NCBI GenBank assembly: GCA_947505655.1
Contig: CANNMD010000003.1
Span: 1-51,513, forward strand
Length of the DNA stretch: 51,513 bases
Source of the DNA: Acidimicrobiaceae bacterium
Lineage (GTDB): Bacteria; Actinomycetota; Acidimicrobiia; Acidimicrobiales; Ilumatobacteraceae
Direction of reading: 5' to 3'
Under the pieces are notes generated by a model. That model had not been told where the DNA came from, did no database searches, and was given only the letters and a program-made list of their open reading frames with translations. Shown here one piece after another: positions 9,330 through 17,828 of this stretch (position 1 is its first letter; every line of letters begins with the position of its first letter). Position numbers and translations under genes: made by a program.

Positions 9330-10322
9330 GTGTCCAGCCCAGATCGAGTACCTGCCCTCTACGACGTGGTTGGCATCGGCAACGCGCTCGTCGACGTCAT
9401 TGCCCATGCCGACGATTCGTTCATCGAGCTTGAGTCCCTCGTAAAGGGATCGATGACCTTGATCGAAAGTGACCGGGCCGCCTCGCTCTACAAAGCGCTT
9501 GGCTCGGGTGTCGAGATGAGCGGCGGTTCTGCTGCCAACACCATGTGTGGCGTTGCCTCGTTCGGCGGTCGTGCGGCGTACATCGGCAAGGTCAGCAACG
9601 ACGATCTCGGTCAGGTCTTCGGCCACGACCTTCGCGCAGTTGGCGTCGCCTTTCGGCCTGGCGCCCCCGCTGGCGATATGCCTACCGGAAGCTGCATCAT
9701 CGTGGTCACTCCCGATGCGCAGCGAACGATGAACACTCACCTTGGCGTGTCGTCGCTGCTGTGTCCGCCAGACATCGATCTCGACACGGTTGCCGCCGGT
9801 GCGGTGCTCTACATGGAGGGCTATCTGTTCGACCGCCCCGAGGCCAAGGAAGCGTTTCGCCACGCATCGCAGACAGCGCACCAACACGGACGAATGGTGT
9901 CGCTCACGCTCAGCGATTCGTTCTGTGTCGATCGTCATCGAGACGACTTTCGTGCGCTTGTGAGTGACGAGGTCGACATTCTGTTCGGCAACGAAGACGA
10001 ATTGCTGTCGCTCTACGAGGTGTCGTCATTCGACGAGGCCGTCGCAGCTGTGCGCGCCGATTGCGCAATGGCCGCCATCACCCGAGGTGCCGTCGGATCA
10101 GTCATCATCACACGCGACGAAATTCTCGTCATCGATGCTGAGCCGGTTGATCAGGTGCTCGATACCACCGGTGCTGGCGACTTATTTGCTTCCGGATTTC
10201 TCTACGGCCTCACCAAGGGGCTGCCCCTTGTCGAGTGCGGACGACTCGGCTCGATTGCATCCGCCGAAGTGATTTCTCACGTCGGTCCAAGGCCATTGGT
10301 CGAGCTGCGTAATCTTCTGTAA
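9330..10322 (+). CDS. PfkB-family kinase, probable adenosine kinase
   Basis: A 330-residue ribokinase-family enzyme. The N-terminus DVVGIGNALVDVIA and the motif SGGSAANTMCG match PfkB signature 1. The DTTGAGDLFASGFLYG segment is signature 2 and contains the catalytic Asp. Overall similarity is to the bacterial adenosine kinase branch, which converts adenosine to AMP, but specificity within PfkB is not certain. The frame opens earlier, inside the pepN start region; GTG 9330 is chosen because homology begins right after it. The stop overlaps the next start by one base (TAATG). Neighbouring nucleoside-salvage genes support the purine-nucleoside reading. Confidence 0.8.
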   Translation: MSSPDRVPALYDVVGIGNALVDVIAHADDSFIELESLVKGSMTLIESDRAASLYKALGSGVEMSGGSAANTMCGVASFGGRAAYIGKVSNDDLGQVFGHDLRAVGVAFRPGAPAGDMPTGSCIIVVTPDAQRTMNTHLGVSSLLCPPDIDLDTVAAGAVLYMEGYLFDRPEAKEAFRHASQTAHQHGRMVSLTLSDSFCVDRHRDDFRALVSDEVDILFGNEDELLSLYEVSSFDEAVAAVRADCAMAAITRGAVGSVIITRDEILVIDAEPVDQVLDTTGAGDLFASGFLYGLTKGLPLVECGRLGSIASAEVISHVGPRPLVELRNLL

Positions 10323-11911
10323 TGGTTGACGAACAGGTTCTTGCCCGGGCAGCGGCCTGGCGCGATGCCGAACCAGACGAAGACATTCGCGACGAGCTCG
10401 CCGAGCTCATTGCCGGACCCATCCACACGCTGGTCGCTCGGTTCGCCGATCGGCTGCAGTTTGGTACGGCTGGGTTACGTGGTCCGGTCGGTGCTGGTCC
10501 ACTTCGTATGAACCGTCTTGTGGTGCGCCAGGCCGCCGCTGGGTTAGCCCGCTATGTCGTAGACACGTGGCCCGACGCCGCTGAGCGAGGCATCATCATC
10601 GGATTCGATGCACGGCGTAAGAGCGACAACTTCGCGCTCGACACGGCTCGTGTCGTTGCAGCCGCAGGCATTCGCGCGTTGCTTTTGCCGACGCCATTAC
10701 CGACTCCGGTGCTCGCATGGAACATCACCGAGCACAACGCAATCGCTGGTGTGGTCGTCACTGCGAGCCACAACCCGGCGGTCGACAACGGATACAAGGT
10801 GTACCTCGGCGACGGCGCGCAGATCGTGTCGCCTCACGACGCTGCCATCGCTGCGTGTATCGATCTGTTCGATCCGTGCACGGTCGAGCTGGCGGCTATC
10901 GACCATCCGCTGATCGAGCGCCTCGATGGCTCGGCAGAGGCCCGCTATCTCGCGGCGATACCGAGCCTTCGGTTCCGTCCCGACGTCGATGGCGTTGGTG
11001 TCGCGTACACCGCGATGCACGGCGTTGGAGGAGCCACCCTGCTGCGCGCCTTCGAGCAAGCGGGTTTGCATCGGCCCTTCGTAGTCGCCGCGCAGCAACA
11101 GCCCGATTCGGCCTTTCCAACCGTTGCATTTCCGAATCCCGAAGAGCCTGGGGCCATGGACCTGCTGCTCGAACGGGCTCGCGAATCTCATGCGTTGCTG
11201 GCGCTCGCGAACGACCCCGATGCCGATCGACTCGGCGCGGCGATCCCCACCCCCGACGGCGGTTGGCGTCGCCTCACTGGCGACGAACTGGGTTGGCTGC
11301 TTGGCGATCACATCCTGCGTCACACCTCGGGCGATGATCGGCTTGTGGTCACCACCTTGGTCTCGTCGTCGTTACTCAGTCGCATGGCGGCCGCGGCGGG
11401 CGTGCACTTCCGCGAGACATACACCGGCTTCAAATGGATCGGCCGCACGGTGCTCGATCACCCCGAACTGCGTTTCGTGTTCGGCTACGAGCAAGCGCTT
11501 GGCTACTTGGTGTGTCAGCGACCAATGGATAAAGACGGCATTACCGCCGCGGTGATGATGGCCGAGGTTGCTGCATTGGCGGCTCACGAAGGTGTCACGT
11601 TGCAACAGCGTCTCGATGCGTTGGCCGATCAGTTCGGCCGTCATGTCACTGCCGAGCGTTCGCTGCGTATCGACCCGGTTGAGGCCACTCGCAATGTGGC
11701 CGCGTTACGCGATCGACCCCCAACCGAAGTGGCCGGGCTCGCAGTCACCAATGTCGAATGGTTCGATGAAGCTGGCCTGTTGCGAATTTGGTTGAACGAC
11801 ATTCGGTTGCAAGTGCGCCCAAGCGGCACCGAACCAAAGGTGAAGCTCTACGGCGAAGCCATCGGCACCGACCCAGATCTGTATCTGGCGGCGCTGGCTG
11901 AGTTGCTGTGA
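10322..11911 (+). CDS. Phospho-sugar mutase (PMM/PGM family, possible phosphopentomutase)
   Basis: A 529-residue alpha-D-phosphohexomutase. The four expected sites are present: GTAGLRGPVG near the N-terminus, the phosphoserine loop VVTASHNPAVDNGYK, the metal loop NDPDADRL, and the C-terminal phosphate-binding loop RPSGTEPKVKLY. The N-terminal pattern is that of the PGM2-like branch, whose members act on glucose-1-phosphate or on ribose/deoxyribose-1-phosphate. Mycobacteria keep a pmmB gene of this branch beside upp and add, as here. I therefore infer a role in moving nucleoside-derived pentose phosphate into central metabolism. It is translationally coupled to the kinase upstream and converges on upp. 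Confidence 0.85.
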   Translation: MVDEQVLARAAAWRDAEPDEDIRDELAELIAGPIHTLVARFADRLQFGTAGLRGPVGAGPLRMNRLVVRQAAAGLARYVVDTWPDAAERGIIIGFDARRKSDNFALDTARVVAAAGIRALLLPTPLPTPVLAWNITEHNAIAGVVVTASHNPAVDNGYKVYLGDGAQIVSPHDAAIAACIDLFDPCTVELAAIDHPLIERLDGSAEARYLAAIPSLRFRPDVDGVGVAYTAMHGVGGATLLRAFEQAGLHRPFVVAAQQQPDSAFPTVAFPNPEEPGAMDLLLERARESHALLALANDPDADRLGAAIPTPDGGWRRLTGDELGWLLGDHILRHTSGDDRLVVTTLVSSSLLSRMAAAAGVHFRETYTGFKWIGRTVLDHPELRFVFGYEQALGYLVCQRPMDKDGITAAVMMAEVAALAAHEGVTLQQRLDALADQFGRHVTAERSLRIDPVEATRNVAALRDRPPTEVAGLAVTNVEWFDEAGLLRIWLNDIRLQVRPSGTEPKVKLYGEAIGTDPDLYLAALAELL

Positions 11912-11951
11912 CCAACAGCGCGCTGATCGATGCGTGAGCCGCTCGGTAGAG

Positions 11952-12584
11952 CTAGGCGGCGCCAAACTGGCGATCGCCAGCGTCGCCAAGGCCCGGCACA
12001 ATGTAGGCGTTCTCGTTGAGGCGCTCATCGAGCGAAGCAGTGAAGATCTGTGCATCAATGCCGGCTGCTTCGAGCGCAGCGATGCCTTCGGGAGCGGCAA
12101 GCGCGCACACGACGATGATTGGCGTGTTCGCTCCACGATCGGTGAGCAGCGAGCACGCAAGCGCCAATGATCCGCCCGTGGCGAGCATGGGGTCGATGAC
12201 AATGCAGGTGCGTCCCGTGAGTGACTCGGGGAGCTTGTTCACATAGGGCTTGGGCTCAAAGGTTTCTTCATCGCGTGAGATACCCACGAAGCCGATGTCG
12301 GCACCCGGCATCAAGTTCTGAGCTGCATTCAAGAAGCCCAATCCGGCTCGAAGGATGGGCACGATCACGGGTTGGGTCTTGAGAACGCGGCCCACGGTGA
12401 AAGTCACTGGTGTTTTTACCGCCACGACCACTGTTTCAAGTGAAGCGGTGGCCTCGGCCAACAGCAGGGTGCCGATGCGCTCGAGTTCTTGGCGGAACAG
12501 CGTGTTTGGCGTGGTTTCGTCGCGGATTCGGGTGAGCGCGGCGGCGATGAGCGGATGGTCAACAACGGTTACTTGCACAGGCAT
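11952..12584 (-). CDS. upp: Uracil phosphoribosyltransferase
   Basis: A 210-residue enzyme that makes UMP from uracil and PRPP. The PRPP-binding motif CIVIDPMLATGGSLA is present, along with the N-terminal HPLIAAALTRIRDETTPNTLFRQ block and the C-terminal GDAGDRQFGA uracil-binding end. Length is normal. It lies 4 bases after the adenosine deaminase gene on the same strand, so the two are probably co-transcribed with the dioxygenase gene upstream (order phyH-like, add, upp). It converges with the mutase gene across a 40-base gap in which I see only weak dyad symmetry. Confidence 0.96.
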   Translation of the reverse strand: MPVQVTVVDHPLIAAALTRIRDETTPNTLFRQELERIGTLLLAEATASLETVVVAVKTPVTFTVGRVLKTQPVIVPILRAGLGFLNAAQNLMPGADIGFVGISRDEETFEPKPYVNKLPESLTGRTCIVIDPMLATGGSLALACSLLTDRGANTPIIVVCALAAPEGIAALEAAGIDAQIFTASLDERLNENAYIVPGLGDAGDRQFGAA

Positions 12585-12588
12585 TCGA

Positions 12589-13665
12589 TCATCTTTGCAT
12601 GGTCGAGCCTGAACGCAATGATGCGTACCCGGGCTTGATTTGTTCGTTGATGATCTTGAGCCGTTCGGGGAACGGCGCGAACGCGCTCTTCAGCGCATTG
12701 ATCGTGACCCATTCGAAGTCGTCGAGTCCCCAGCCAAAGGCATCGGCCAACTGGGTCATTTCCTGTGACATCGAGGTGTCGCTCATCAGGCGGTTATCGG
12801 TGTTGAGCGTGACGCGAAAGCGAAGTCGGCGCAGCATGCCGATTGGATGCTCGGCGATAGAGGCGCAGATGCCGGTGCCCACGTTCGATGTGGGGCACAG
12901 CTCAAGCGGAATGCGGCGGTCGCGTACATATGTGGCGAGACGCCCAAGGGTTTCGTTGCCTTCGGGTCCGGTGATGTCGTCGACGATGCGCACGCCGTGA
13001 CCAAGTCGCTCGGCGCCGCACCACTGAACGGCTTCCCAGATCGAGGGCAATCCGAACGCTTCGCCAGCGTGGATGGTGGAGTGAAAGTTTTCGCGCTGCA
13101 CGTACTGAAACGCATCGAGGTGGCGGGTGGGTGGGTATCCCGCTTCGGCGCCGGCAATGTCGAAACCAACCACGCCCTGATCGCGCCACCGCACCGCAAG
13201 CTCGGCGATCTCGAGTGAGCGTGCCGCCGTTCGCATAGCGCAGCAGATGAGATAGATGGTGAGCCCGGTGCCAGCAGACCCGCGGGCAAAACCCTCGAGT
13301 ACGGCGGCCACGACTTCGTCGAGCGTGAGTCCGGCTTCGGTGTTTAGTTCGGGGGCGAAACGAACCTCGGCGTACACCACGCCATCGGCCGCGAGATCGA
13401 CTGCGCACTCGTAAGCAACGCGCTCGATTGCGTCGCGGTGCTGCATCACCCCAACGGTGTGAGCAAAGGTCTCGAGATACAGCACAAGGTCGTTGCGCTT
13501 TGCGCCGCGGTTGAACCACGACCCGAGTTCGACGACATCGTGCGTGGGTAGTTTGCGATAGCCGTATTCGTCGGCGAGCTCGATGACCGTGGCTGGTCGC
13601 AGCCCGCCATCGAGGTGATCGTGCAGCAGCGCCTTGGGTGCCTGTGCAATCAGTTCGTTGATCAT
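12589..13665 (-). CDS. add: Adenosine deaminase
   Basis: A 358-residue enzyme that deaminates adenosine or deoxyadenosine to inosine. The zinc motif HDHLDGG is at residues 15-21 (His15 and His17), with later conserved blocks [23 protein letters not shown] and the metal/catalytic LNTDNR segment. The frame extends upstream into the dioxygenase gene, but ATG 13665 gives the conserved N-terminus [17 protein letters not shown] and makes an ATGA overlap with the upstream stop. With upp and the plus-strand adenosine kinase it forms a nucleoside salvage set. Confidence 0.95.
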   Translation of the reverse strand: MINELIAQAPKALLHDHLDGGLRPATVIELADEYGYRKLPTHDVVELGSWFNRGAKRNDLVLYLETFAHTVGVMQHRDAIERVAYECAVDLAADGVVYAEVRFAPELNTEAGLTLDEVVAAVLEGFARGSAGTGLTIYLICCAMRTAARSLEIAELAVRWRDQGVVGFDIAGAEAGYPPTRHLDAFQYVQRENFHSTIHAGEAFGLPSIWEAVQWCGAERLGHGVRIVDDITGPEGNETLGRLATYVRDRRIPLELCPTSNVGTGICASIAEHPIGMLRRLRFRVTLNTDNRLMSDTSMSQEMTQLADAFGWGLDDFEWVTINALKSAFAPFPERLKIINEQIKPGYASLRSGSTMQR

Positions 13666-14543
13666 GCTGCCGACCGATCGGAACGGTCGAGACGGCGCAA
13701 TGCAAAGTTTGAGTTGCGCTGCAGCCAGTTCCATGCCGGGTAGTCGGCCGACTGCGAAATGCAGTGCAACGAATAGGCATGACGGCTTTGAGCGGATCGA
13801 TTGACGTCGCTCCAGTGAGGCAACAAACCGTGCAGCACGACCATGGTTCCGGCGGAGACCTCGAGTGGCACCAGGTCTGCGGGCTTGGGCAGTGGGGCGG
13901 GGTCAACGATGTCGAAGATGACGCCGTCGTCGTTGGTGGAACCGGCGCGCTTGAACTTCTTGCGCAGCGAGGTGACATGGCCGCCTGGAGCGGCCCACAG
14001 ACAGCCGTTCTGCAAGGTGGCATCTTCGATTGCAAACCAGAAACCGGTGACGGTCATTGGGTCGGTGTACAAAAACGTGGCGTCTTGGTGACAGCTCACT
14101 TCGCCGCCGATGTGCGGCTGCTTGAAGATGTACATGCTTTGCAACGCGAGTGCATCGGCGAGCCCAATGTCTGCTGAGACTCCAGCGAGGTCGGGTGAGT
14201 AGCTGAACTTTTCGAACACCGGATCGAGATCGTGCATGGCATGACCGATCTTGTTGATCGACAGCGACTTGTCTTGTCGCAAGCGTCCCTGAGCGTCGAA
14301 GGCCTCGGCTTCGAAAAAGCACCACGATCCGTTGGCCGATTCGAGGAACTCGGCGTTGTCCTGGCGGTCTTGGTCGTTGGTAGTGAACACCGAGCGATGA
14401 TCACTTGGGGTGAACTCGTCGACCATCTCGACGGCTCGTTGGCGAAGATCGGCGCAGGCTTGGCTGTCGACAAAATCGGGGATTACCAGAAATCCGTCGC
14501 GGTGGTAAGTGCTGATCTGAGCATCGGTAAGAACACTTGGCAT
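13662..14543 (-). CDS. Phytanoyl-CoA dioxygenase (PhyH) family Fe/2-oxoglutarate enzyme
   Basis: A 293-residue non-haem iron dioxygenase. It begins with the typical [20 protein letters not shown], carries the iron motif [12 protein letters not shown] (His152, Asp154), and has a C-terminal distal-His region [16 protein letters not shown] followed by an Arg-containing SRHAYSLH segment that would bind 2-oxoglutarate. The substrate is unknown: the family hydroxylates fatty acyl-CoA, small metabolites and modified nucleosides. It is the first gene of a tight operon with add (ATGA overlap) and upp, and is divergent from queF with only 24 bases between starts. That setting makes a nucleoside-derived substrate worth considering, as inference only. 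Confidence 0.85.
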   Translation of the reverse strand: MPSVLTDAQISTYHRDGFLVIPDFVDSQACADLRQRAVEMVDEFTPSDHRSVFTTNDQDRQDNAEFLESANGSWCFFEAEAFDAQGRLRQDKSLSINKIGHAMHDLDPVFEKFSYSPDLAGVSADIGLADALALQSMYIFKQPHIGGEVSCHQDATFLYTDPMTVTGFWFAIEDATLQNGCLWAAPGGHVTSLRKKFKRAGSTNDDGVIFDIVDPAPLPKPADLVPLEVSAGTMVVLHGLLPHWSDVNRSAQSRHAYSLHCISQSADYPAWNWLQRNSNFALRRLDRSDRSAA

Positions 14544-14567
14544 GGCGCAACCGTAGTCTTTCTTTCT

Positions 14568-14975
14568 ATGGACCTCACCGAGCCCGAGTCGCCCGCAGAA
14601 TCACAGCACCTCACCGTGCTCGGCAGCACAGTGCGACATGCCATCGATCATGTCGAGACCTTTCCCGCCCCAGCCAACGTGACATCGGTGTGTTTCACCA
14701 CCGACGAGTTGGCCAGCGTGTGCCCGGTTACGCAGCAGCCCGATCTTTCGCATCTGGTCATCGAGTACGCCCCCGATGAGGCGTGCATCGAGAGCAAGAG
14801 CCTCAAGCTGTATCTCTGGAGCTTCCGTGACCGCCCGGTGTTCGCCGAGGCACTCGCTGCCGAGATAGCTAGTGAGATCATGGCCACGGCAAAGCCTCAC
14901 CATGTGACGGCCACGATCACGCAACGACCCCGGGGCGGTATCGAAGTGCAAGCGGTGAGTCGACTGCAGCGATAA
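14568..14975 (+). CDS. queF: NADPH-dependent 7-cyano-7-deazaguanine (preQ0) reductase QueF
   Basis: A 135-residue unimodular QueF that reduces preQ0 to preQ1 in queuosine biosynthesis. The catalytic Cys52 sits in ELASVCPVT, the proton-donor Asp59 follows in QQPDLSH, and the NADPH/QueF motif ESKSLKLYL is at 75-83. The tunnelling-fold core is complete. The frame is open far upstream, opposite the dioxygenase gene, but ATG 14568 gives the right family length. No Shine-Dalgarno site precedes it and only 24 bases separate it from the divergent start, so a leaderless transcript is likely. No other queuosine gene is in the window. Confidence 0.93.
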   Translation: MDLTEPESPAESQHLTVLGSTVRHAIDHVETFPAPANVTSVCFTTDELASVCPVTQQPDLSHLVIEYAPDEACIESKSLKLYLWSFRDRPVFAEALAAEIASEIMATAKPHHVTATITQRPRGGIEVQAVSRLQR

Positions 14976-15026
14976 CGCTGGTTGAGTTACGTGACATTGG
15001 TCGCAGGATTTCGAAGGGCGTCGACG

Positions 15027-15059
15027 TTGTTTCGGTGGCTGTTGCCATGCGGCTATAAT
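15027..15059 (+). promoter_or_regulatory. Probable promoter of the nucleoside ABC transporter operon
   Basis: A consensus -10 box TATAAT lies at 15054-15059 in the 135-base gap before bmpA. No good -35 box is at ideal spacing; TTGTTT at 15027-15032 is 21 bases away, so this may depend on an activator. The expected leader is about 45 bases and includes the AGGGGAG ribosome site at 15102. Confidence 0.45.
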
Positions 15060-15110
15060 TTTTGCGACTCGGATATCACCGATGTCGAAACTCATACCAA
15101 AAGGGGAGAA

Positions 15111-16202
15111 ATGCGGAAGAGCACTCGTTTGCTAAGCGCGCTCACGATTACCACGGTCCTTGGCCTCGTTGCCACGGCCTGCGGAAGTGACACCACCACC
15201 ACACCAGCTACCGAGGGCACCACCGGCGCCAGCGTGGCTGGCGACACCACACCAGTGACAGGCGGCGAAACCACCGGCGCCAAGATGTCCATCTTGTTCG
15301 ACCTCAAGGGTCGCGGCGACAAGTCGTTCAACGACTCAGCAGCTGCGGGTCTTGACAAGGGCGCAGCCGAGTTCGGCTACGACGTGACTGAAGAAGTCCG
15401 TCAGGGTTCCGACGAAGCACAGCTCCTGAAGAAGGCCGCCGACGGCGGCGCGAAGTTGATCCTCGGCGTGGGCTTTGCCTGGGGCGAAGCAATGGCCGCA
15501 GCCGCAGCCGAGAACCCAACCCTCAACTACGCAATCGTTGACTCAACAGTCGACGCGCCAAACGTTGCTGGTCTTGTGTTCAAGGCCAACGAGGGCTCGT
15601 TCCTCGTGGGTGCAGCCGCTGCCCTCAAGTCGAAGACCGGTGCCATCGGCTTCATCGGTGGCGTCGACATTCCGTTGATCCAGGACTTCTTTGCTGGCTA
15701 CGAAGCTGGCGCCAAGGCCGTGAACCCTGACATCAAGATCGATGTCAAGTACATCTCGCCAGCCGGTGACTTCAGCGGCTTCAACGACGATGCCAAGGCT
15801 CGCACCATCGCACTCAAGCAGTACGAAGACGGCGCCGACGTCATCTTCCACGCTGCTGGTTCGGCTGGCAACGGCTTGTTCGGTGCAGCAAAAGAAGTAA
15901 GCGCTGCTGGCAACAAGGTCTGGGCCATCGGTGTTGACTCCGATCAGGCACTCACCGCAGCTGCCGACCTGGCCCCGTTCATCTTGACCTCGATGATTAA
16001 GCACGTCGACGTCGCTGTGTACGAGACCATGAAGGCCGTCAGTGACGGCACCTTCAAGGGTGGCGTTCGCGTGTTCAGCGTGGCCGACGGTGGCCTCGAC
16101 TATGCAACCACTGGTGGCAACGTCGACGACATCAAGACCCAGCTCGATGACTTCAAGGCCAAGATCGCCTCTGGCGAGATCAAGGTTCCTTCAGTCTCCT
16201 GA
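15111..16202 (+). CDS. bmpA: BmpA/Med-type substrate-binding lipoprotein of a nucleoside ABC importer
   Basis: A 363-residue lipoprotein with a basic N-terminus, a hydrophobic core and a lipobox ending in Cys24 (LVATACGS), followed by a Thr/Gly-rich linker. The mature part matches the PnrA/BmpA family: GRGDKSFNDSAAAGLDKGAAEFGY, the ILGVGFAWGEAMAAAA block, GAIGFIGGVDIPLIQDFFAGYEAGAK, and the HAAGSAGNGLF and AIGVDSDQA motifs that line the purine-nucleoside pocket in characterised members. The frame is open earlier, but ATG 15111 has a strong AGGGGAG site and starts the signal peptide. It is the first gene of the transporter set and is followed by a terminator-like hairpin. Confidence 0.93.
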   Translation: MRKSTRLLSALTITTVLGLVATACGSDTTTTPATEGTTGASVAGDTTPVTGGETTGAKMSILFDLKGRGDKSFNDSAAAGLDKGAAEFGYDVTEEVRQGSDEAQLLKKAADGGAKLILGVGFAWGEAMAAAAAENPTLNYAIVDSTVDAPNVAGLVFKANEGSFLVGAAAALKSKTGAIGFIGGVDIPLIQDFFAGYEAGAKAVNPDIKIDVKYISPAGDFSGFNDDAKARTIALKQYEDGADVIFHAAGSAGNGLFGAAKEVSAAGNKVWAIGVDSDQALTAAADLAPFILTSMIKHVDVAVYETMKAVSDGTFKGGVRVFSVADGGLDYATTGGNVDDIKTQLDDFKAKIASGEIKVPSVS

Positions 16203-16223
16203 ACAACCGGCTAAGTTTATGGC

Positions 16224-17828
16224 GTGACTGAAAACGCCGACAGAAGGGCCGCCGGCGATGCCGGCGGCCCTTTCGTTATACCCGGACCACATGCGCCGCA
16301 GGCCGCCCCGTATGCCATCGAACTTCGCGACATCGTGAAACGATTTCCCGGGGTAGTGGCCAACGATGGCGTCAACGTGGCGGTACGCCCAGGAACCATT
16401 CACGCGCTCATTGGCGAGAACGGCGCTGGCAAGTCCACGGTGATGAAGATTCTCTATGGCACCCAGCGGCCCGACGAAGGCCGCATCGAGGTCAACGGTG
16501 TCGAGCAGCGCTTCAAGTCCCCGAAGGACGCAATCGCTGCGGGCATCGGCATGGTGTTTCAGCACTTCATGTTGGCCGACAACCTCACGGTTCTCGAGAA
16601 CGTCATCCTCGGTGCCGAACCGGGCAAGGGCGTCAAGATCGACATTCGAACGGCTCGTGAAACGCTCACTGAGTTAGCGGCCGCCAATGGCCTTGAGATC
16701 GACCCTGATGCGTTTGTGTCCGAGCTTGGGGTTGGCGAGCGGCAGCGAGTCGAGATTCTCAAGGTGCTGTTTCGTGGCGCTCGAATCGTCATCCTCGATG
16801 AACCCACCGCGGTGCTGGTTCCGCAAGAGGTCGACGAGTTGTTCGTCACCCTTCGCGAACTCGCCAGTACCGGCGTCACCATCGTGTTTATCTCGCACAA
16901 GCTCGACGAAGTACTTGCGATCGCTGACGACATCACGGTGATCCGCAAGGGCAAGACCGTCGCTACGGCAATTCCTAGCCAGGTCACGGCTCGCGATTTG
17001 GCTCAGATGATGGTTGGCTCCGAACTGCCCAGCGCTGCGACCCGAACGGCCACGGTTACCGACATCGCCACGCTCAAGGTTGAGGGCGTCACGATGAACG
17101 CAACGGCGCGCGGGTCGCGCCCGTTGCTCGACAACGTGAGCTTCACGGTGCACCAAGGCGAGATCGTGGGCATCGCCGGCATCGAGGGTAACGGCCAGAC
17201 CGAACTGCTCAAGGCAATCATCGGTATCGATCGCATCGACGGTGGTTCGATTTCTATAGACGGACACAATCTCGTCGGCGTGTCCACTAGCGATCGTCGC
17301 GAGATGGGCGTTGGCTACATCCCCGAGGATCGCCAGCGAGAGGCCCTGTTGTTGCCGTCGCCGCTGTGGGAGAACGCCATTTTGGGCCACCAGCGCAGCG
17401 CTCGATTTGGCAAAGGTATGTGGATCGATCAAGCGGCTGCACGCGCTTATACCGAGCAGATCATCAGCTCGTTCGATGTGCGCACGCCCAGCGTCGACAC
17501 CATCTCGTTGGCGCTCTCGGGCGGCAACCAGCAAAAGCTCATTGTCGGTCGCGAAATGCTCGCCGATCCCAAGGTTTTAGTGGCGGCTCACCCCACTCGT
17601 GGCATCGATGTTGGTGCGCAGGCAGCGGTGTGGGACGCAATCCGCGACGCCCGCGGAAAAGGCCTCGCGCTGCTGCTCGTGTCTGCCGATCTCGAAGAGT
17701 TGCTCGGACTTTCCGACACGGTGCTAGTCATGCTTCGCGGCCGCATCGTCGCCAAGCTCGACCCGGCGAAGGTCACGAAGAGCGAACTTGGCGAATACAT
17801 GACAGGGGCTCGTGAGGTGGCCGCATGA
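16224..17828 (+). CDS. Nucleoside-type ABC transporter ATP-binding protein (two ABC domains)
   Basis: A 534-residue protein with two nucleotide-binding domains in tandem, as in sugar/nucleoside importers of the RbsA/NupO type. Domain 1 has Walker A GENGAGKS, signature LGVGERQRVEIL and Walker B VILDEPTAVL. Domain 2 has the degenerate Walker A GIEGNGQTEL usual for this branch and signature LSGGNQQKLIVGREM. The only good in-frame start is GTG 16224; the first ~30 residues are not conserved and are encoded across a 13-bp hairpin. It lies 21 bases after bmpA and overlaps the next permease gene by ATGA. It would energise import of the BmpA ligand. Confidence 0.93.
   Translation: MTENADRRAAGDAGGPFVIPGPHAPQAAPYAIELRDIVKRFPGVVANDGVNVAVRPGTIHALIGENGAGKSTVMKILYGTQRPDEGRIEVNGVEQRFKSPKDAIAAGIGMVFQHFMLADNLTVLENVILGAEPGKGVKIDIRTARETLTELAAANGLEIDPDAFVSELGVGERQRVEILKVLFRGARIVILDEPTAVLVPQEVDELFVTLRELASTGVTIVFISHKLDEVLAIADDITVIRKGKTVATAIPSQVTARDLAQMMVGSELPSAATRTATVTDIATLKVEGVTMNATARGSRPLLDNVSFTVHQGEIVGIAGIEGNGQTELLKAIIGIDRIDGGSISIDGHNLVGVSTSDRREMGVGYIPEDRQREALLLPSPLWENAILGHQRSARFGKGMWIDQAAARAYTEQIISSFDVRTPSVDTISLALSGGNQQKLIVGREMLADPKVLVAAHPTRGIDVGAQAAVWDAIRDARGKGLALLLVSADLEELLGLSDTVLVMLRGRIVAKLDPAKVTKSELGEYMTGAREVAA
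16244..16272 (+). terminator. Terminator-like hairpin between bmpA and the transporter ATPase
   Basis: Left arm 16244-16256 pairs perfectly with 16260-16272 around a GAT loop. The stem is 13 bp, strongly GC, bounded by A's on the left and T's on the right, then TTTCGTTAT. It lies 41 bases after the bmpA stop but inside the start of the ATPase gene. It looks like a partial intrinsic terminator that would give more bmpA than downstream mRNA. Confidence 0.6.
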
